Source: Fibrobacter sp.
GTDB lineage: Bacteria > Fibrobacterota > Fibrobacteria > Fibrobacterales > Fibrobacteraceae
NCBI GenBank assembly: GCA_024399015.1
Contig: JAKSIC010000004.1
Coordinates: forward strand, 1-64,000
Length of the DNA: 64,000 nt
Direction: 5' to 3'
Part shown: piece after piece, positions 59,892 to 64,000 of the stretch
Layout of the letters: each line of letters begins with the position of its first letter
Numbering within the stretch: the stretch's first letter is position 1
Notes under the pieces: generated by a model
Databases searched by the model: none
Told to the model about the DNA's origin: nothing
The model's input: only the letters and a program-made list of their open reading frames with translations
Made by a program: the position numbers and the translations under genes

Positions 59892-60764
59892 TTAATCGCG
59901 TTTGCCTGTCCAGCCAAGTTTTTCGCGAAGCGCACCAACGAAACCCGTATGGCGCATGCGAAGGAAAGTGGTAAAGGACTTGCTCTGAGTAAGAACTACG
60001 TGATCTTCAGGTTCCAGGGCAACGCAGGAACGACCATCAAAAACCAAGTCTAAAGTCTTACCAGCTGCAGGTCTCAACACCAGAGTCTTTTCAGTAAGGG
60101 ACATGACCAGAGGGCGCACAGAAAGGCTTCCGGGAGCCACGGGAGTCAGCACCACGGCATAAGTCGCAGGATGAATAATGGGGCCGCCGGCAGCCAAGTT
60201 GTAAGCGGTAGAACCCGTCGGCGTAGACACCAGAAGGGAATCAGCCCAGTATTCCGTGTAGTCGGTTCCGTTATATTCCACCTTCACGTTCACCATACGT
60301 TCGGGAGCGTGGGCGCGGACGTGAACTTCGTTAAGCACAGTCTGCTTGGCGATGCATTTTTTTCCGTGGAAGACAGCGGCATCAATCATCATACGATCGC
60401 GAGTGGAGTAATTTCCTGCAAGGAGGTCGTCCAAAGTCTGGGAGAGAGCCTTCACACGAGTTTCCGCAAGGAAGCCCACGCGGCCCGCATTCACACCAAG
60501 AATAGGAATGTTATGACCGAGAGAAATATGGGCTGCAGAAAGTACGGTGCCGTCACCACCAATAGCGAGAAGCAGGTCAGCCTTCTTGATGGTTGCTTCT
60601 TTCACAATCTTGATAGGAGCCTTCACCAGTTCCTTCAAGTTTTCCATGGCAACAAACTTCACCTGAGGATGAGCACTACCCCACTGGGAAATAGTTTCGA
60701 GAGCCAAGGCCAGTTCCGGACTTTTATCCTTCCAGCCAATAATGCCAATTGTTTTGAAAGTCAT
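59892..60764 (-). CDS. nadK: NAD kinase
   Basis: This protein of about 290 residues has the GGDG motif (LLAIGGDGTVLSAAH), LNEVHVRAHAPERM (NE motif) and STPTGSTAYNLAAGGPI. It phosphorylates NAD to NADP. ATG 60764 has GGGAGAA upstream and lies just after the preceding gene; the frame is open further upstream into that gene without a ribosome-binding site. Confidence 0.95.
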   Translation of the reverse strand: MTFKTIGIIGWKDKSPELALALETISQWGSAHPQVKFVAMENLKELVKAPIKIVKEATIKKADLLLAIGGDGTVLSAAHISLGHNIPILGVNAGRVGFLAETRVKALSQTLDDLLAGNYSTRDRMMIDAAVFHGKKCIAKQTVLNEVHVRAHAPERMVNVKVEYNGTDYTEYWADSLLVSTPTGSTAYNLAAGGPIIHPATYAVVLTPVAPGSLSVRPLVMSLTEKTLVLRPAAGKTLDLVFDGRSCVALEPEDHVVLTQSKSFTTFLRMRHTGFVGALREKLGWTGKRD

Positions 60765-60768
60765 AAAA

Positions 60769-62133
60769 CTATTCTCCCTTCTCCACCACAATGGAATTTG
60801 CCTGATCCAACTTTTCAAGCATGCCAGGATAAGTTTTTTCTACAAGTTCACTATTGGCCACAGTTTCTGAATTCTGCAGAGCAGTAGAAAGAACAGCCAA
60901 AGCAAGGCCCATAGCGGCAGAATCGCCACCGTCGAAATCACTTCCGTTCACGATGGTTTCAAGACCGCGAATCACGAGGCCGTCATCATAGACTCCTACT
61001 TCGGCACCTGTCTTACGAAGGTTTTCAGCCAACTCTTCATTCAACGGGCGCATGGCCTTACGGGTTTCCTTTGGCAAACGAAGAATGGATTCACCTTCAG
61101 CAAAGCAAGCTGCCACTGCAAGGAAAGCATACTCCTCAAAGCATGTGGAAATCACTTCTTCAGAGAATCGACGGCCTTGCAAGCGCTTACCGGACACCAT
61201 GGGATAAGCTTCAATATCACCGTAGACATCGCCAAAACGTTCGCGACGGCTCACGGTTTCAATGTTCGCTCCCATTCGCTTCAAGCATGTCAAAGCCCCA
61301 GCGCGACTGGAATTCAAATCAACGTTCTTAATGGCAATACAAGCATTCTTCGGGATGTTGCCGATGGTTGCCAAAAGCACCAAAGCCATAGCCTCGGTGG
61401 TGTCCCCAGGAACAAAGTATTCGCGGGCGGTAATCACCTTAGTTTCAGCAAGCTCCGTAAACTGGGTGCGTTCAATTTTCTGACCGCGAGCCATCATCAT
61501 TCGGCGTTCCAATTCCGTAAGCTGATCCATACCACGAATTTCGTACTTCAGATTCACACCGAAGTACATCAGCATCTTTGTCAGCTGGTCATGAACCGAG
61601 TTCTTTTCTTCAAAGGAAATATAGCCGTAGCGAATCAAGTTACGAAGGAGCACGCGGTTTCGCATGATGTAGGCAATGTTGCCCAGGGAGTCCTTCTTGA
61701 GAGCAGGATCTTCCACTGCAAAAGTAAAGGTAAACTTGGCCGGTTCGTCGGAAACAGGCTTCACCTTGAAGTAAGCCAGGAGCATATCCTTGGCAGCAGC
61801 TACCTGTGCAATGCCAGCTTCGTCAGCTTCGGCGGCAAAGGTGTAAATCTGTTCGGAATCCTTGGATGCAAGGGTCCACAGAAGAACGTTGCGGAATTCA
61901 CTGAAGTCCATTCGGAGCATGGAAGGCAACTGGTACTGGAAGCCTTTTCCAGTAAGCACCAACTGATGTCCCTGAACTTCGTAGTCAAGGCCAAATTCCT
62001 TAAGAGCCTCAGCAAAGGGTTCAGCGTCGGCGGCCCAGGCAAAATCTTCAAGAACGGTACGGCCATTAACCAAGAGCGCCATTACCAGCGCCAAGTCCAT
62101 ACGTTCACGGTCCGGGTTCAGCAAAAAATCCAT
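60769..62133 (-). CDS. EPSP synthase-like protein with degenerate active site
   Basis: This 454-residue protein has the two-domain EPSP synthase/MurA fold. Domain-2 features are recognisable: VPGDTTEAMALVLLATIG, IKNVDLNSSRAGALTCLKRMGA (canonical VxLNPTRTGLL), FEEYAFLAVAACFAEG and AAMGLALAVLSTAL. The substrate-binding residues are mostly gone: the N-terminal LPGSKSxSNR is NPDRERMD, the GNAGTxxR motif is missing and DHR before the last helix is GDS. It is either a very divergent AroA or an inactive relative. Context (chorismate mutase, prephenate dehydrogenase upstream; nadK downstream) supports aromatic amino-acid metabolism. AAAGGA precedes the ATG. Confidence 0.7.
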   Translation of the reverse strand: MDFLLNPDRERMDLALVMALLVNGRTVLEDFAWAADAEPFAEALKEFGLDYEVQGHQLVLTGKGFQYQLPSMLRMDFSEFRNVLLWTLASKDSEQIYTFAAEADEAGIAQVAAAKDMLLAYFKVKPVSDEPAKFTFTFAVEDPALKKDSLGNIAYIMRNRVLLRNLIRYGYISFEEKNSVHDQLTKMLMYFGVNLKYEIRGMDQLTELERRMMMARGQKIERTQFTELAETKVITAREYFVPGDTTEAMALVLLATIGNIPKNACIAIKNVDLNSSRAGALTCLKRMGANIETVSRRERFGDVYGDIEAYPMVSGKRLQGRRFSEEVISTCFEEYAFLAVAACFAEGESILRLPKETRKAMRPLNEELAENLRKTGAEVGVYDDGLVIRGLETIVNGSDFDGGDSAAMGLALAVLSTALQNSETVANSELVEKTYPGMLEKLDQANSIVVEKGE

Positions 62134-62147
62134 CGGCGTTTATCCTT

Positions 62148-62221
62148 TTAAATTCGTCGCAGTTTATTCGTCTCTGTTTTGCAGTTTTATTCTTTGTATC
62201 GCAGGTTTATCCGTCGCAGCG
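62148..62221. repeat. Imperfect short repeats between tyrA and the EPSP-like gene
   Basis: TTCGTCGCAGTTTA, TTCGTCTCTGTTTT and later GTATCGCAGGTTTA and CCGTCGCAG repeat at about 7, 14 or 21 base intervals. Weaker than the other heptad arrays but with the same periodicity. Confidence 0.45.
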
Positions 62222-62226
62222 CCCGG

Positions 62227-63363
62227 TTAGCGTTCCTTAACTTCGTAATCCAGAAGGCCAAGAATCTGGACCGCGCGGCGAGCTTCTTCCGGAGTCTTGA
62301 AAGCAAGCAGAAGCGTTCCGGCAATGTTTTCGCGAACCTTCATCAATTCGATGTCGCGGATGTTCAGGCCTGCGTCGGCGAGAGGCTGAAGTACATGGAG
62401 CAATGCACCCGGCACATCCTTCAGCGGAACTGTAATTTCAGAGAATGCGGCGGCGGCATTGCGGCCCGGCACAAACAAGCTTGCACGGCCATCGTTACCA
62501 GCCTTGAAAACCTTTTCCAGCTTTGCAGAACTGTCTTCTGCAGCGGGCTTACCATCGGAAACCACCACCAGGCTATCCATAGCGGCAATAGTTTCGTCGA
62601 TACCTTCACGAACTTCGCGGAGGGCACGAACGGTTTCACTGCGGTTCGTTACAGCAATGTCATGCCACATATTCCAACCGGAAGCAGCAATGCGGGTCAT
62701 ATCCCTAAAGGCACGGCCGGCATAATGCTGGTAGTTCTTGTCCACCAGGCGTTCCGGCAGGCTTGCTGCCAAAGTGGAACTGAGCATCTGGGGCATATGG
62801 CTTACCCAGGCCATGGTCATATCGTGATGCTCCGGCGGAAAAACCACGGAATTTGCACCTAGGAAGGAAATCAACTGAAGCAAAGGCTTGTAGGCGGATT
62901 CTTCAGTTCCTTCAGGCGGGCAAACGAACCAGTAGGCATTTTCAAAAATCGAGGGATCGTTGTATTCCAAGGTGCGCTTTTCGGAACCAGCCATAGGGTG
63001 GCTGCCCACAAAGCAGAAGGGAGCCGGAAGCTTGGAACCAGCCTTGCAGATTTCGACCTTGGTACTGCCGATATCGCTAACGAGGATCGGCTTGTCTGCA
63101 GAAATCTTCACCTGGGAAAGAGCGTCAATAGTCTTGAGGATATGAAGAATGGGAGAGCAAAGCAAAATAATGTCGGAACCTTCAGCCCACTTTTCCGTTT
63201 CATCGTAGCTGAAAAATTCATCGGCAATACCCATTTCCTTGGCGCGGTCCAAGGTAGAAGCGGAACTAACCGCACGGATAACCGTGGGCAACTTGGCCTG
63301 CTTAACAGCAGCAGCAATGGAACTGGCCAAAAGGCCAAAACCGACCAAAGTGATTCTCTGCAT
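62227..63363 (-). CDS. tyrA: Prephenate dehydrogenase with C-terminal ACT domain
   Basis: This 378-residue protein starts behind GGAGG. It has the NAD-binding motif ITLVGFGLLASSIAAAV, VSDIGSTK, the catalytic-site region FVGSHPMAGSEKRTLEYND and VSHMPQMLSSTLA. Residues 300-375 form an ACT domain (ITVPLKDVPGALLHVLQPLADAGLNIRDIELMKV), probably for feedback by tyrosine. It converts prephenate to 4-hydroxyphenylpyruvate. One base after the chorismate mutase gene. Confidence 0.95.
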   Translation of the reverse strand: MQRITLVGFGLLASSIAAAVKQAKLPTVIRAVSSASTLDRAKEMGIADEFFSYDETEKWAEGSDIILLCSPILHILKTIDALSQVKISADKPILVSDIGSTKVEICKAGSKLPAPFCFVGSHPMAGSEKRTLEYNDPSIFENAYWFVCPPEGTEESAYKPLLQLISFLGANSVVFPPEHHDMTMAWVSHMPQMLSSTLAASLPERLVDKNYQHYAGRAFRDMTRIAASGWNMWHDIAVTNRSETVRALREVREGIDETIAAMDSLVVVSDGKPAAEDSSAKLEKVFKAGNDGRASLFVPGRNAAAAFSEITVPLKDVPGALLHVLQPLADAGLNIRDIELMKVRENIAGTLLLAFKTPEEARRAVQILGLLDYEVKER

Positions 63364-63364
63364 C

Positions 63365-63619
63365 TTATTCCTCCACCTTGCGGGTTTCTTCCATAATTAC
63401 CTGGAAGATTCTCTTGATGGAATCGGAAGAAAGAGGGCCATTTGTCATGGAGCCGACTTTTTCCAGAATGAACTGCTCACGGGAAGCATCAAAAACAGGC
63501 AAACCCTGTTCTTTTTTCAGCTTGCCAATTTCAGTGGCATAACCAGCCCTCTTATTCAAAAGGGCTATCAATTCTTCATTCAATTCATCAATACGGATGC
63601 GCCAATCTTCAATACTCAT
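63365..63619 (-). CDS. Chorismate mutase, AroQ type
   Basis: This 84-residue helical protein has the AroQ pattern: RIDELNEELIALLNKRAGYATEIGKLK (Arg, Glu, Lys active-site positions), PVFDASREQFILEKV and a final helix. It makes prephenate for the downstream TyrA. ATG 63619 follows TATTTTGC by five bases with no ribosome-binding site; the frame also contains a TTG nine bases upstream. First gene of a CM-tyrA unit. Confidence 0.92.
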   Translation of the reverse strand: MSIEDWRIRIDELNEELIALLNKRAGYATEIGKLKKEQGLPVFDASREQFILEKVGSMTNGPLSSDSIKRIFQVIMEETRKVEE

Positions 63620-63624
63620 ATTGG

Positions 63625-63632
63625 GCAAAATA
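63625..63632 (-). promoter_or_regulatory. Putative -7 element of the chorismate mutase gene (leaderless)
   Basis: TATTTTGC on the minus strand, five bases before ATG 63619. It overlaps the T tract of the upstream terminator. Confidence 0.45.
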
Positions 63633-63636
63633 GAAA

Positions 63637-63661
63637 AAAGCGAGGGAAATCTCCCCCGCTT
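63637..63661 (-). terminator. Terminator of the GH53-like gene
   Basis: Reading leftward, AAAGCGGGGG-agatt-TCCCTCGCTTT (one mismatch) is followed by a T run. Confidence 0.8.
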
Positions 63662-63673
63662 TGATCCAAATAA

Positions 63674-64000
63674 CTAGCGGAACAACACCTTATACTCGTC
63701 AAAAGCCTTGGCATTTGCCTTTAAATTATTGCCGACCCAGTCAAACATGGCCGTGCCCCAAGCTCCCGAACGTTCCGGTTCCCAAATAAAGGCCCCTATT
63801 CCACGAGGAATTTCATCCATGATTTGGTGAGTCTTGGCACGGGATCCATCGTAGGCATAGTAATCTGATTTCGATGCGCCATTGTATTCCGCAATCATGA
63901 ACTCAAGATTATTGTAAGTCTTACCCAAATCAATCATTAATTTTTTCCATGAATCAGGATTTCCATGCTCATAGGCCGTATAAGCGGAGAACGCCATTAC
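63674..64000 (-). CDS. C-terminal part of a GH53-like glycoside hydrolase (runs off right edge)
   Basis: The last 108 codons or so of a leftward gene are present. LEFMIAEYNG carries a likely nucleophile Glu at a strand end, and RGIGAFIWEPERSGAWGTAMFDWVGNNLKANAKAF resembles the C-terminal FYWEP...ALFD region of GH53 beta-1,4-galactanases, members of clan GH-A. Signal peptide and acid/base lie outside the window. A pectin-side-chain-degrading role would suit the mannanase and oligoxylanase genes here. Other clan GH-A families remain possible. Confidence 0.6.
   Translation of the reverse strand, partial: VMAFSAYTAYEHGNPDSWKKLMIDLGKTYNNLEFMIAEYNGASKSDYYAYDGSRAKTHQIMDEIPRGIGAFIWEPERSGAWGTAMFDWVGNNLKANAKAFDEYKVLFR

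Overview
This window looks like chromosome from a Fibrobacter species (Fibrobacterota, FCB superphylum). The evidence is three FISUMP-domain proteins (TIGR02145, the Fibrobacter succinogenes major paralogous domain), two TIGR02147/DUF4423 regulators, serine-rich linkers in secreted lipoproteins, tandem GH26 mannanases, a GH8 exo-oligoxylanase, a PorU-like type IX secretion peptidase and an LptD homologue. No phage, transposon, CRISPR array or rRNA was found. One tRNA (Ala, GGC) is present.

Layout. 1-1.1 kb: start of an exported protein, then a PIN toxin with a small partner gene. 1.2-6 kb: a PTPS/QueD-like protein, two GH26 mannanase lipoproteins, and a TIGR02147 regulator followed by a lipoprotein. 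6.1-7.9 kb: glnK-amtB behind a textbook sigma-54 site. 8.2-15 kb: a leftward operon of lipoprotein, secreted protein, PorU-like C25 peptidase and membrane protein. 15-24 kb: an RF-like GGQ protein, a lamin-tail lipoprotein, a pseudo-receiver, typA, a second regulator/lipoprotein pair, a FISUMP protein and a radical SAM protein. 24.3-31.7 kb: thioredoxin-reductase-like protein, GH8, MORN+FISUMP lipoprotein, rmuC, argJ, greA, holA. 31.7-37.6 kb: pilMNOPQ with an enlarged PilP-like protein. 37.7-41.5 kb: pyrR-pyrB-pseudo-dihydroorotase and a PilZ protein. 41.8-51.5 kb: cyclophilin, tRNA-Ala, M23 peptidase, htpG (sigma-54 site), collagen-like FISUMP protein, uppP, a DUF2334 deacetylase, a lipoprotein and rpmE2. 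51.6-64 kb: LysM-like lipoprotein, hisB, rodZ, maf, lptD, yicC, a metX-metW fusion, nadK, an EPSP-synthase-like gene, tyrA, chorismate mutase and the end of a GH53-like glycosidase.

Three genome-scale signals stand out. First, at least ten degenerate heptanucleotide arrays lie between genes, in AT-rich and GC-rich versions of one 7-mer. Second, six genes without a Shine-Dalgarno have the 8-mer TATNTTNN exactly five bases before ATG, which suggests leaderless mRNAs from a Bacteroidetes-like -7 promoter element. Third, two full-consensus sigma-54 promoters occur, one on the nitrogen operon as expected and one on the chaperone htpG, which is unexpected. At gene level, the repeated regulator/lipoprotein pairs, the PorU operon with uncharacterised partners, the PilP fusion, the MetX-MetW fusion and several enzymes lacking key residues are the best leads. 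All assignments come from reading the sequence; no database search was run.
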